Shown: positions 1 through 9,982 of the stretch, one piece after another
How positions within the stretch are numbered: the first letter of the stretch is position 1
Layout of the letters: every line of letters begins with the position of its first letter
DNA from: Paracamarosporium sp. OC-R06-R3
Lineage: Eukaryota; Ascomycota; Dothideomycetes; Pleosporales; Didymosphaeriaceae
Length of the DNA: 64,000 nt
NCBI GenBank assembly: GCA_019828545.1
Contig: JACVRA010000424.1
Coordinates: 1-64,000, forward strand
Reading direction: 5' to 3'
Program-made: the position numbers and the translations under genes
Notes under the pieces: generated by a model
Told to the model about the DNA's origin: nothing
The model's input: the letters and a program-made list of their open reading frames with translations, nothing else
The model's database searches: none

Positions 1-234
1 AAGTATATGCCTAGTAATCACCTCCTCTTCTAGCTTAGTGAGCTTCTTTGAGTTGGGCTGGCAATCGCGTCGCGCAGTAATTCCAGCGCGTCGTCGTCGT
101 AGAGTCGTTCGGGGGCAGGCATAGGTTAAAGCAGCGCGTTTTACGCTACTTATTTGGTGTTGATTTATAGCTAAAATAGCAAGGGAGATATCTGCTTCAT
201 TATAGGGCAATTGAGAAGTAGTTGGTTGAGCCAT
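1..234 (-). mobile_element. Fot1/pogo-like DNA transposase, N-terminal part (runs off left edge)
   Basis: Reading the minus strand from an ATG at 234 gives 78 uninterrupted codons that continue past base 1. The encoded start (MAQPTTSQLPYNEAD...) is followed by an alanine-rich helix-turn-helix stretch, then LRRRRAGITARRD and KKLTKLEEEVITRHIL. This is the layout of the psq/CENP-B-type DNA-binding N-terminus of Fot1/pogo (Tc1-mariner superfamily) transposases common in Pleosporales. The DDE catalytic domain would lie to the left of the window. No stop or frameshift interrupts the visible part and it is not visibly loaded with RIP-type changes, so the copy may be young. The terminal inverted repeat should lie between about 235 and 420 but cannot be defined without the other end. 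Confidence 0.8.
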
Positions 235-605
235 TATAGTTAGAAGGTAACGCGTTGCAAAAAGTTGGTAGGGGTGGCCGCTCGCTTATAAACACGTTAT
301 GTTGAATATCCGAGTACCCTATGATTGCTGTGTTTGACGATCACTAGTCCTATACACTAGGACCTATCTTTTACTCTTCCAGGGATAACTAAGTACATAC
401 ATGAAAATATTTTATGATAGCACATTTGAGGTGTATGTTGTAGTTGCGTAGCGGCGCAATAGCGCTTATGCGTGATAGCAGCACGCGATCGCGTCATCTC
501 ATTCACGCTCCATCTACAATCGAAATAAGACTTTTAGAATCATGCCCATCGCCTAAAAGACACTCACAACCTCGAGTTACACCAAAAAGCATCTTCGTTT
601 ACAAA
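235..605. other. Transposon outer flank and promoter of the cupin gene
   Basis: No gene is seen. The left part is presumably the untranslated end and terminal repeat of the Fot1/pogo-like element. A short hairpin (TCCTA at 348-352, TAGGA at 358-362) lies near where the element could end. The right part must carry the promoter of the cupin gene at 606. Confidence 0.4.
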
Positions 606-995
606 ATGCCATCCCAAATCTTTCCCGCCCACCAGGACACCAAGAATGCCCAAAAAGCCGGCCCTACATTCACCGGCAACGTCTATGTCGACCCCATCCA
701 CAGAGATGAAAATATTTCCATTGCAAATGTCACCTTCACACCCTGTTCAAGGACGTTCTGGCACACTCATGAAGAAGGTCAGATGATCAAGGTGTTATCT
801 GGTTCAGGGCTCGTATGCGATAAGGGCGAGGAGCCACGACGGATACAAGCAGGCGATGTTGTGTGGGCGGCACCCGGAACAACGCATTGGCACGGGGCAG
901 ACGAGGGTAGCATCATGACGCACTTCGTTGTGACGAGAGGAAAGACAGAATGGGGTGCAGAGGTCAAAGGGGATGGATTTGCAGAGAAAGCTTGA
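606..995 (+). CDS. Small single-domain cupin protein
   Basis: A 129-residue cupin_2 protein in a single exon. The first metal motif is visible as TFWHTHEEGQ (His, His, then Gln four residues later) and the second as GTTHWHG, with the usual glycine-proline turn before it (QAGDVVWAAPGTTH). The His/His/Gln/His ligand set matches small manganese cupins related to carboxymuconolactone decarboxylase partners and to bacterial cupin hydroxynitrile lyases, so a metal-dependent lyase or hydrolase role is possible but unproven. The open frame extends 54 codons upstream to 444, but that part is not cupin-like; ATG 606 is chosen because the recognisable domain begins just after it. No signal peptide, so it is probably cytosolic. 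Confidence 0.75.
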   Translation: MPSQIFPAHQDTKNAQKAGPTFTGNVYVDPIHRDENISIANVTFTPCSRTFWHTHEEGQMIKVLSGSGLVCDKGEEPRRIQAGDVVWAAPGTTHWHGADEGSIMTHFVVTRGKTEWGAEVKGDGFAEKA

Positions 996-1541
996 AGACT
1001 CAGGTAGGCTTTGGGAGCCGCACTCGGACGCGTTTTTGCAGTCTACGGACAACGGAGTGGATGTCTGGATTATGGAAGACGAAGTTAAGCACGAGGCGGT
1101 ATACAAACGAACATGGAACAGCGCGTAAAATCTCCTTTTAAATCCGACTTAGAAACATTTATGTTGAAAAGCGGAGATATACACTTCGTGAAGCTGTGAC
1201 GTCGCGCGGACGACTTTTGACGCGACGCTAGTCCATATTCGGTAACAAATCTCTCATTGGCTGTTTCAATCCGCGGCAAGGCGAGGAACACTCTACCTGA
1301 CCGCACTCACCTAGTTGTGATTTGAGCAGAATTGCAGCACGGAATTGGCATAAGGTCTTGCAAATAGATCGGACGAAAGGTTTCCGGCTGCGTGCGTGAA
1401 CACCCCTTGGTTCACCGAATGCCCGAACACTCAACCGTATCAGGTAACAAATCTCCAATTCGTCGGGGAATGTCTGCATGAGTATATATCCTGCTCTTGC
1501 CGCAATGAATTCCACAATCCACATCGAAGCAGCTCATCAAC
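996..1541. promoter_or_regulatory. Upstream region of the SDR gene with TATA box and 13-bp direct repeat
   Basis: No gene is seen. GGTAACAAATCTC occurs twice, at 1241-1253 and 1443-1455, each followed by a similar C/T-rich context. A TATATA element sits at 1483-1488, about 55 bases before the ATG at 1542, a good distance for a fungal core promoter with a short leader. Confidence 0.5.
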
Positions 1542-2510
1542 ATGAAGTACACACACTCCGCTATAGTTACCGGCGGCACCATCAATATGGGCTACCAAGC
1601 CGCCCTCGCAATCGCCCGCCAACACGCTGACTGGCTCGTCGTTCTCTCCTCCCGGTCCAACCCCAACAATGCCGCCGATAAGATCAACAAGACTCTCTCG
1701 CAGGAGAATGTCATTTTCCTCCCTCTCGACTTGTCCTCACCAAGCAACGTCCGCGCATACGCTAAGGAATGGGCCTCAAAGTCATACCCTCCAATCAAAG
1801 CACTCCTCCTGAACGCTGCGTTACAATTTCCCGGGGCTTTAACCCTGACGGAGGAAGGCATCGAAAAGACATTTGCCATCACACACGTTGGCCACGCTGT
1901 GCTTTTCCACCTGCTCTGCCCGTATCTCGCTCCACATGCACGGATTTTGGTGACTTCAAGCGGAACTCACGATCCAACGTTAACGACCGGCATGCCCAAA
2001 CCAATCTACACATCTGCAGAAGAGCTCGCCCACCCTCCGCCCGCCATCGCCAACGGGCCCGGACAGAGACACTATGTCAACGCGAAGCTGTCTAATGTCT
2101 TGTGGACGTACGCGCTGCAGAAGCGGCTGGACCAAATCGTCCCAGAACGCGGGATCACTGTAAATGCTATGGACCCAGGGCTCATGCCGGGATCGGGCTT
2201 GGCGAGGGAGTATGCGCCTTTCGCGCGCTGGCTGTGGAACGCGGTGCTTCCAAAACTGTTCCCACTTCTGATGCTCGCGTTTAGAACAAAGAACATACAC
2301 ACGCCTGCCGAGTCCGGTGGTGCTCTAGCATATCTGGCGACCAGCGACGATGTGGCAGACGTTAAGGGAAGGTACCATGAGGGGAAGAAGCAGCGGAAGA
2401 GTAGTCCAGACAGTCACGATGTAGCGAAGCAGGATGACCTGTGGACTTGGACGATCGAGTATGCGGCGCAGGACAAGGAGGAATTGGAACGGTTTAAGAA
2501 CTTTTCGTGA
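1542..2510 (+). CDS. Short-chain dehydrogenase/reductase (SDR)
   Basis: A 322-residue NAD(P)-dependent SDR in one exon. The Rossmann start is VTGGTINMG (a TGxxxGxG variant) near residue 10, followed by LLLNAALQ (the NAG-type motif) near 88, a serine in LVTSSGTHD, the catalytic YxxxK as YVNAK near residue 181, and NAMDPGLMPG after it. This order is that of retinol-dehydrogenase or protochlorophyllide-reductase-like fungal SDRs. After the Rossmann domain it carries a charged C-terminal tail (KGRYHEGKKQRKSS). Substrate cannot be told. No signal peptide is seen; a hydrophobic stretch near 230-250 (WLWNAVLPKLFPLLMLAF) could associate with membranes. It converges with the ClpP gene downstream. Confidence 0.8.
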   Translation: MKYTHSAIVTGGTINMGYQAALAIARQHADWLVVLSSRSNPNNAADKINKTLSQENVIFLPLDLSSPSNVRAYAKEWASKSYPPIKALLLNAALQFPGALTLTEEGIEKTFAITHVGHAVLFHLLCPYLAPHARILVTSSGTHDPTLTTGMPKPIYTSAEELAHPPPAIANGPGQRHYVNAKLSNVLWTYALQKRLDQIVPERGITVNAMDPGLMPGSGLAREYAPFARWLWNAVLPKLFPLLMLAFRTKNIHTPAESGGALAYLATSDDVADVKGRYHEGKKQRKSSPDSHDVAKQDDLWTWTIEYAAQDKEELERFKNFS

Positions 2511-2924
2511 GGTTCTCGCGTAGGGAGGAGACATCGAACTCGTAATATAGCATTGGATACCTAATCTTTTTAGTTATTTTCATTAAATCTGTTTCCAAGC
2601 AATCGAAATGCTCAGCGTGCTTTCGGGTCCTACCACTTAAGTATACTTCGCAGTGAAATTTGTCAGAAGACAATAGGTCCTGAGGATCACCTACCGGGGG
2701 TATCACCTACATGCGAACGACAGAAGCAAAGACGTGCCATTAGAAATCAATTCTTTGGATATCATTGTAGCCGAGCCCCATCAAGACATGCGTCTGGCAG
2801 CACACTTTTTCTCTTCCACGTATCGACTAACGTCTCTACTTGTGCATACTCCGTCCCTTGACTTCAAGCTTACACCCAAGCCATTCCATCTTTCTGGGCT
2901 ATTATTTTGCAACCCGTTCCCCAT
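2511..2924. other. Convergent 3' region between SDR and ClpP genes
   Basis: About 410 bases between two convergent stop codons. It should hold both 3' UTRs and polyadenylation regions. No further gene or repeat is seen. Confidence 0.4.
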
Positions 2925-3730
2925 TCATTCCTTCTTCTCCGTGTCCGCCTCCCTCTTCTCCAATATCTGATCCACAATGCCAAACTCCAACGCCTCCCCT
3001 GCATCCATGAAATAGTCCCTCTCCATGTACTTCTCAATCTCTTCTAAGGTCCTCGTCTTGGTCAAATGCTTCTGATAGATCCTGTTCAGCTGATCCCTCA
3101 CTCTCAGGATCTCCTTTGCGTGGTCTGCAATATCGCTCGCCTTGCCCGAGTATCCGCCGCTCGGCTGGTGGATCATGACCCTACTGTGCGGCAATATGTA
3201 GCGCTGCCCTGGACTTCCGCCAGCCAGTAGGAGGGAGCCCATCGACGCGGCTTGGCCCATGCAGATGGTTGTGACGGGACACCGGATGTAGTGCATTGTG
3301 TCGTAGATGGCCATGCCGGCTGTGACGCTGCCGCCGGGGGAGTTTATGTAGAGGGAGATGGGCTTGGAGGGGTTGTCCGCTTCGAGGAAGAGGAGTTGCG
3401 CGGTTACGGTCGCGGACATGGGGTCGTCGACTTGCCCGTTGAGGCAGATAATACGCTCGGAGAGGAGCCGCGAGAAGATATCGGAGGTTTTCCAACCTCC
3501 AGCCTAGGTTTTTAGTGATTCTATTCCTCCGCTGAAAGACAAGGAGGGGGAAGTACCACTGTCTCGGTCACATATGGCACTGGCATCCATGATGTCGGCT
3601 GCGAGGACTGTACTTGGGTCTGAATCTGTGGCGGTGGAGGAATAGATATTGAGGAGAAGGCACGCGCATTATGCTGTCTTGAAGCTGTAGATATCGCCGG
3701 TTTTGCGATCCGCCGTAATATCGAGGCCAT
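2925..3730 (-). CDS. clpP: Mitochondrial ATP-dependent Clp protease proteolytic subunit
   Basis: Exons 3730-3557 and 3503-2925 (intron 3504-3556, 53 nt) give 250 residues. The first about 45 residues are rich in Arg/Ser/Ala ([14 protein letters not shown], then RAFSS) and look like a mitochondrial presequence. The rest is a full Clp[15 protein letters not shown], catalytic Ser in GQAASMGS (about 145), His in MIHQPSGG (about 170) and Asp in MERDYFM (about 221). ClpP forms the tetradecameric protease chamber that works with the ClpX unfoldase in the matrix; budding and fission yeast lack it, many filamentous fungi keep it. The splice restores [14 protein letters not shown], a conserved N-terminal segment. 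Its start is only 45 bases from the divergent mL67-like gene. Confidence 0.93.
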
Positions 3731-3775
3731 GATGTGTGTATATGAAGGACAATTGATGCGCTCACGTCTGCTAAC
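3731..3775. promoter_or_regulatory. 45-bp bidirectional promoter between clpP and the mL67-like gene
   Basis: The two start codons (3730 minus, 3776 plus) are only 45 bases apart; if the second gene starts at its internal ATG (3872) the gap is 141 bases. Both products are predicted to be mitochondrial, so shared control is plausible. No TATA box is evident. Confidence 0.5.
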
Positions 3776-5163
3776 ATGAAGCTCTTGGGCGCCAAGACGC
3801 TTCCTCCAAGCTCGGAACTTCCGTCGGAACTCGTTCGTCACGTTTCACCTTCACCTTCTACCTCCCCACTGATGCCAGGACGACCATATCCTCGCGTCAG
3901 ATCATGCCTCCGATCACCAGATAGCGCCGTCCATCCACAATGCCGCGCTTACGCTACAAAGGTCCTCCGCGGTGACGACCTCGGCCCCATCACCCAAGAT
4001 GAGCACCAAAGCTTCCGCGTGCGTCAGGACGGCTCGAAGTTGCCTCTGCCGCCCGTCCTCGACCCCCTAGTCGTAGCGCAGACATCGCACTGGACGCAGA
4101 AGAAAGCGAAACCCGATGTGTCCAAGTTCACACCCTTCCAAAAGAAGCTATGGGCAAATCCCTACGGTAAGTGCTCTAACCATCCGTCGTACATCCGTAA
4201 CCCAATTGCCCTTGACATACACCCTCATTTGCGCTCCCTCCAAGATTCTACCGATGCTAACAAGCCCAAGCGCACGCCCTCGCCTCGCCCATCCGCCACG
4301 ACCGCTCCGTCTCCATCCTCCTCCCCTCCGACCTCTTCATAACACTACACCTCAAGCCGCATCCCACGACCGCAGAACCATGGCTCCTCCCGCTTTCCCT
4401 CTCAAGCTCCAAGCCACCAAAGCACCTCGGACCTCCCCTGCGGTTCCTAGCGCACAAGCACAACGTGACGTTTCTCTCCAAGAAGACCGGCATCTGGCGC
4501 AAGGCCCTCGCAGCGCGGCACATAAACATGCTAGGTCCGAAAGGCATGGCCACGCTGGTGTGGCGAGAGGACATGCCTGCCTTGATACTCCGGCTGCTGC
4601 AGAACCGCGTAGTCGATAAGCTGGCTTGGTACTACAAGTGGAGGGGGCGTTTAGTCGCGGTTGCGTCACCGCGGCCGGAAGATTTGGACGATGTGGACGA
4701 CGTCTCGTGTGTGCTGTTCCGCGGGTCGTTAAAGACGCGCGCGGACGCAATGCAGCAAGAGCTTGGTGAAATTGTCGCAGAGGCAGACAAGTGGAGTGTG
4801 TATTTCAGGGGCGGCTTCGGGTCGCACTTCGATCCGCATGCGAGTCCTGGTCTGGCGGGTCGCAAGGCGACGCATCAGCCGCCAATGTGGTATGAGCCGC
4901 TTGTTCCGCGTCTCACTGCCCGCGCTCAGTTTCCTCCGTTGGAGTTCCGCACAACGAGATGGAGGGGGAAGAAGGTCGCCGTGTATAGCTTGACGGATAT
5001 GCTGGGTAAGGAGAAAGCTGAGGAGCTGGTAGTGGGCACGGAACATGAACACGAGGGATGTTGGGTGATGAAGAGAGCGAGGCACAATGTGCCTACAGAG
5101 TTGTTGCTCATGCAGTTGCAGGGCTACCTGGCAGAGCCGTGGCCAGTGTGGGAGCCCGAGTAA
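3776..5163 (+). CDS. Mhr1/mL67-type mitochondrial ribosomal large-subunit protein
   Basis: Exons 3776-4166 and 4265-5163 (intron 4167-4264, donor GTAAGT, branch GCTAAC) give 429 residues. The splice rebuilds KLWANPYAQAHALASPIR, closely resembling the segment after which fungal Mhr1/mL67 proteins are recognised. Then follow SILLPSDLFITLHLKPHP and, further on, a long conserved C-terminal part with tryptophans and basic residues. Mhr1/mL67 is a fungal-specific mitoribosome protein, in yeast also linked to mtDNA recombination and transcription. An internal ATG at 3872 would give 397 residues beginning with an arginine-rich presequence that ends in CRAYATKVL, which looks more like a mitochondrial targeting signal than the first 32 residues; that start may be the true one. 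Confidence 0.7.
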
Positions 5164-5470
5164 AAGATACCCCTAGAGTACCGTACTCCACATTCACGAA
5201 AGTTTGAATGGTTCTTTGGAAACAACAAGCCATTGGGAGGCATCGTAATTGTAGTTCACAGAAGGATACTTGTATATGCAAATCCGGCCTGATACAAGTA
5301 AGTGGCCAACATCCCACATGCACACTGCGTGGCCAAACCACGCATCATATGAATATCACTCCTCGCTCTTCTCTCCCTCCCGTGAATGCATTCCGTCCAA
5401 TACAACGACCTCAACACCTACCTCGTCCCCATACACTTCACAGCAAGTGTCCTAGGAGATTCGCAGCCCG
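5164..5470. other. Convergent intergenic region
   Basis: About 310 bases between the stop of the mL67-like gene and the stop of the proline-rich gene. Presumed 3' UTRs; no gene seen. Confidence 0.4.
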
Positions 5471-7601
5471 CTAAGCCTGCTTGTACCTCTCCCTCAGCTC
5501 GTCGATTTCCCTTTGGAACCTCTCCATGTCATCAAGGATGTTACTCGCATTGCTTCCGTCCTTCTCCTTCTTTTGCTCGGCAGATCCACCTTCTCCAGCT
5601 ACTAACCCATCCGGCTCTTCCACCTCCTCCCGAGGCGAATACAATGCCTGCTCATCCGCAGGCATATACTCCCGGCTGAGGGAGCTGACGCTGGCAATGC
5701 TGCCCTGCCTCTTGCCATCGAGAGAACTACGAGAGTGACGTTTATACTCGGCGCTTGTCTGGCGCGAGCCAACGGGTGATGAAGGTTGGAGTGGATGACT
5801 TGGTCGTGGCATGTCGAGGCTTGAGCGGTTTGATTGTCGGCGCCGTGGGGGTGGAGGCGGAGGCGGCGCATTCGTGCTTTCGTTAGAAACTGCGCGCGAA
5901 GTGTTGCGCGCTGAGTGCATGGAGGAAGTGCGGGTCAGGCCTGGCGGCGACGAGGGTTCGGACGAAAGTGTTCCGTGACGGGAAGACGGTGGATTGGGTG
6001 AGGTTACCGCGGGTCTCAAGGAAGCCGAAAGTTCTGTAGAGGAAGAGTTCACGCTCGATGTGTTTATGGTCGAGAGGGTGTTGCCATGGCGTCTTGATGG
6101 TGGAGGTGGAGGCGGGGCTTTTTGAGCCGTGGAGGGATGTGATGTAGGCTCCTGGCTATAGTTTATCGGTGGGAGGTCGGTGGAATGTTGCGAGGACATT
6201 GTGAGAGAGGAGTTGCTACGCGATCTGCCGCCCGCGGTGGAAGTGCGTAGCTGACTCTGCCTCCTTGCCAGTGGAATTGGCGGTGGGACTTTCTTCTGCG
6301 TTGGTGCTGTTGTCACTTCTGATATACTCGGCTTTCCACTATCTTTAGCCTCTGATAGTGATGCGGGGTCGTACGTGGTGTCTTGTGAAATGATATGCGC
6401 TGGTGGTGAGATGGTGGTCGGAGGCGTAGGAGGAAGCGGCTTATTCAAATCCGAGTTCGTCCCCTTGTGCGCTTTGAACTCGGGCGCTGTCTCTTCGACC
6501 GAGAAACCTTCGAACGGCACCGTCTGCGGCGTTCTGTCCCTTACGAGCTTCCCGTGGCGATGTCTCGGAGCAGGTGGTGGCTTCTTCTTCTCCTTCTTGG
6601 ATGTCTCGCCTCCCACAAGACCAACATGTTCATCGTCTGACGCTGCCATATCGTATGATGTCCGAGGCGATTCAGCATGCGGTTCGTGTGACGAATCAAA
6701 TATTGATTGGCGTGATACGGAGGAGGTGTCGGTGCTGCTGCTGCTCTCGAAGATGGCTGGGCTGAGCGGGTTGGCGGAAGGAGCACTTTGGGGAGGTGGA
6801 CCGGAGCTGCGCGGACTAGTGATACCTTGCATCAACAGATTCTTGAAGCCTTCAACGTTCAATGACTGTCGCTTAGTTCCAGGCGTGGACTTATCCGCAG
6901 CAGTCCGCTCTGTTGTCCAGCATGTCAGCATAGGAAGTTAAAGCCTTAGAGCTCGAAGAAGATATGGGATCTTTAGCCTCTTGATATGATCCGCAAGTCC
7001 CGACATCATGTACAAGAAGAATTCAGGTTTACGAACCTTTTGACTGCCCCGCCGTGTCCCCGCCTTTCTCCTGCGACTCGATGGTGGCCAGCGTCCGCGA
7101 GAATGGATTTGCAGGAGCTCCGCTGGGCGAATGTACGGATGGAGAATTTCCCGTGCTCTTCCATGCATTGGCCGGCTTTCCGCGGTCATCCACCTCTCTT
7201 CCAGCGGGATCTTGGGGATATCGATCTTCGAGTTCGTCGGCGAATGCAGCTGATGTATCAGGCGGCGGCGAACCAGCGTGGCGGCTTCGAATTCCGCCGT
7301 AGGACTTTTCGTCGTCTACATGACGGAAGTTCGGGTGCGGGGGAATGGTCTCGGTGGGTGATTCTATGCGGACCGTTTTCTTTGTCTTTGTGGGAAACGC
7401 GGCGGTATCGAGCCCTGTGGAACCATTATTCCTTGTTCTTTGACTCAAAGACGCGTACACGGAGCCTATACCGGAGTTATCTTCGCGCCCATCAGTCCCT
7501 TCATCCGTTTTGTTGCTGCTATCAGCAGTGGGAAAGCTGGTCGGGGGTGCGGCGGGGTGGTTCTGGATTACGAGCGAGGCGCGAAAGGGATTCCCGGACA
7601 T
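5471..7601 (-). CDS. Proline-rich, Ser-rich fungal protein with coiled-coil C-terminus
   Basis: Exons 7601-7037 and 6909-5471 (intron 6910-7036, 127 nt) give 667 residues. It begins MSGNPFRASL and has a second NPFSRTLATIE near residue 170; NPF motifs are typical ligands of EH domains in endocytic proteins. The middle is low complexity and rich in Ser, Thr and Pro, with polyproline blocks each followed by arginines (KKPPPAPRHRHG, KAPPPPPPSRRHG, NAPPPPPPPRRRQSN), the form bound by SH3 or profilin partners. The last about 30 residues (NILDDMERFQREIDELRERYKQA) form a short coiled coil. These features suggest a cortical-actin or endocytic adaptor of the verprolin/Aim3 kind, but there is no enzymatic domain and I do not recognise an orthologue. 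Confidence 0.75.
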
Positions 7602-8020
7602 GTTTAAGGATCAGAAACAATGCATTGTACTATATACACGTAAAAATGGCCTTTTCAGCACATGTATGGCGCCAGGATACGGTGCAGCTGCCTGGTGGAG
7701 GTGCTGATGTTGAGCAAGGAAAGATTACCAGGGTTGCCAGCGAAGAGGCCCGTCCCCCACATGCGCATCCCACCGCGCCGGAGCTTGGGCGGCGAGCACC
7801 TCCGATCATCTCAACGAACACCTTCAGGTGCAGACAACATGGCAGAAACACTAGCATGCCTTGACGTGTTTGGCCGCGGCCCCTCCTGTGACAGGAACAT
7901 GCGAGACGCTGAAGCCTGTCACCATTCTTGGGCTGTCCTGTATTACCCTTCGCTAATTCGCTGCCACACGCGACGCAAGCGGAGCGAACGCTGCGAACAT
8001 GCACTTCGGTAGCGACCATA
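7602..8020. other. Region upstream of the proline-rich gene, downstream of eco1
   Basis: About 420 bases. It should contain the promoter of the minus-strand proline-rich gene and the 3' UTR of the eco1 gene. No gene seen. Confidence 0.4.
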
Positions 8021-9306
8021 TCAGTCAATGTACACCAACCATCCTGCTTCCTGACCAAACCACTTCCTGGCCAGTCGGCCCCCGCTCTCGGTAGGCTGGC
8101 TAAAGGCTACCTTTTCCTTGTCTATCGTCATGCCATACAGGAAATTAGATTTCGCCGAGTTCAGCAGCGTCGTCGCGACACCGAGTTTCCGATGCGCGTT
8201 TGATGTCCATATCCTTGATATACCCAGGATGGCAGGTTCCCGCGTCTCGCTGACAGAAATAGACGAACTATTGGCATCAGCAGGGAGCTGACCGGCCGTC
8301 TCCGTCGTGGCGTCACCCTCGCACGGCTGGCCCAGCACAGAAAACGCCTCCTGAATCCTTTCCGCCAAGCAAGCTCCCACGCATTTTGAACCTCGGACGT
8401 ATAGGTATACTTTGTACCGATCGCTAGCGGAATCTTCTGGATTTCTCTTCTTGGGCTGCTGCGCCGCTTCCCCGGATGTGGGAAGTATTGGATTGCGTGT
8501 TTGGCTCCACAGCGCTTCGTCTGATATGGGCACGGCTCCTAGCTCGGTATTGACGATCTTCAGCACATCTCTAGCTTTGTTGCGCAATGCCAGCGCATCC
8601 CTTCGGCTGACTACTGCGATGAAGCTCCTTTCTCCGCCGGACCAGACCTGATTTTGTCGAAGCCGCTCAGATATCGCCTTGCTAATGTCGACGCCTCCTA
8701 TGTTCATAGCATGGAATTTTCGGTGCAGCGCAGCGTCTTCAGCATGTGATGGGACGTATTCCATTCCGCAGACTTTGCATGTTTTGTTCAATTCCGCGAC
8801 CAGATCGAGTTGCATCTGCACCAACTTTGTCTTCTTCTTTGGGTCGTGTTGAGGTGGGTTCAATATGTTGTGATTCGTTTCCGACAATGGCTCCTTTACA
8901 GACGCCTCGACTTTAGTTTTCCGCTTTACGAAAGAAAACATTGGTCTTCGCCTGCGCGTCGGAGGAGGAGAGCTTTGTAGCATCGGAGAGGATGGAGGAC
9001 TTGATTGTAGCGCATCGTCAGAAAATACATCTGCCGTATCCTTGGGACTCGAAGGCAGCACGGAACTATCGCGAGCTGATGAGTAGCCCGATGATCGTGC
9101 TGCTAGTTCTGCATCTTTAAGGTGGTTGTTCTCGTCCGTTTGGTCTGGTGCTATCGACGCGACGCGTCTGCGCTTTGTCGGCGGCTCTTCATCGTATAAC
9201 GAGGGTTTTCGCTGGCGTGAGTAAGTCCTGATGACTTTTCTGCGGCATTGTCAGCTGTGTAACAGGCCAAAGTCGCGTATACATACTTTGCGCCGAGAGA
9301 CGACAT
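8021..9306 (-). CDS. eco1: Sister-chromatid cohesion N-acetyltransferase Eco1/Ctf7
   Basis: Exons 9306-9287 (only 20 nt) and 9239-8021 (intron 9240-9286, 47 nt) give 412 residues. The tiny first exon restores MSSLGAKKVIRTYSR, the usual start of fungal Eco1, followed by a KRRRV basic patch. A C2H2 finger lies at about C161, C164, H179, H183 (CKVCGMEY...LHRKFH) and the acetyltransferase part ends with ILGISRIWTSNAHRKLG, a linker with GMTIDKEKVAFSQPTESG, and RKWFG, the classic Eco1 C-terminal motifs. Eco1 acetylates the Smc3 head in S phase so that cohesin rings stay closed. Residues between the finger and the GNAT core (about 190-330) are Ser-rich and variable. Nuclear role inferred from the family. 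Confidence 0.93.
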
Positions 9307-9982
9307 GTTGGTGCGCAATGATATAGAAATGCAAAGGGTTGGGTTGGAGATTCGAGATCGCGCGACGCGTCTCGCGTATCGGGACGGCTTATCGATACGC
9401 GCTACGCGATGTCATGCCTCTGACTGGACGTGAGGAACTCATCTAAAATATTTGGGACTTCCAACGCACCGACTGATATCCGGGGTTTCCAATACACCGA
9501 TTGGTATTCGGGACTTCCAATGCACCGAACGAGATCGGCTGCTACAGCTGTAGAGACCTCTTTACATCTTGTGTACGAATGGGTCACCTCTCCTTGCATT
9601 GACATTGATGGACGACGCAGTTGCAAGACCTAAATATTCAACCAATAAACCGTAATGATCTAGGTACCTTCTGTGTAATTAACATAAAGCGCGAGATGTG
9701 TGAATACACACGGATAGCATTAGCATTAGTTGGGGGCCGCCTCTAGAAATGCTTGAATGCCATTAGCGTCGCTTCGACAGAATCGGAAGGTACTCTAATT
9801 ACATCTTACAGATCGCCGTATTTGTGACTCTTGTCGTTGGCTCAGCTGCAACATGACTCAACATCTTGCCCACCATCAATCATATATTATAAGACAAACA
9901 AGCAACGAGCAAAAGTTTCCTTGCTTACCTTAAGATCTTTTATCTTCTTCCTCGCGTGCAATCATCGTAGAAACCCGCAACC
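9307..9982. other. Intergenic region with three 28-bp tandem repeats
   Basis: Divergent promoters of eco1 (minus) and the GNAT gene (plus). The middle contains three imperfect 28-bp tandem units (listed separately). AT-richer towards 9700-9980. No gene seen. Confidence 0.5.
9454..9537. repeat. Three imperfect 28-bp tandem repeats
   Basis: Units at 9454-9481, 9482-9509 and 9510-9537 each begin GGGACTTCC or GGGGTTTCC, continue AAxxCACCGA and end in a T/A-rich half. The spacing of the TTCCAA core is exactly 28 bases twice. Units 1 and 3 are closest to each other. Confidence 0.85.
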
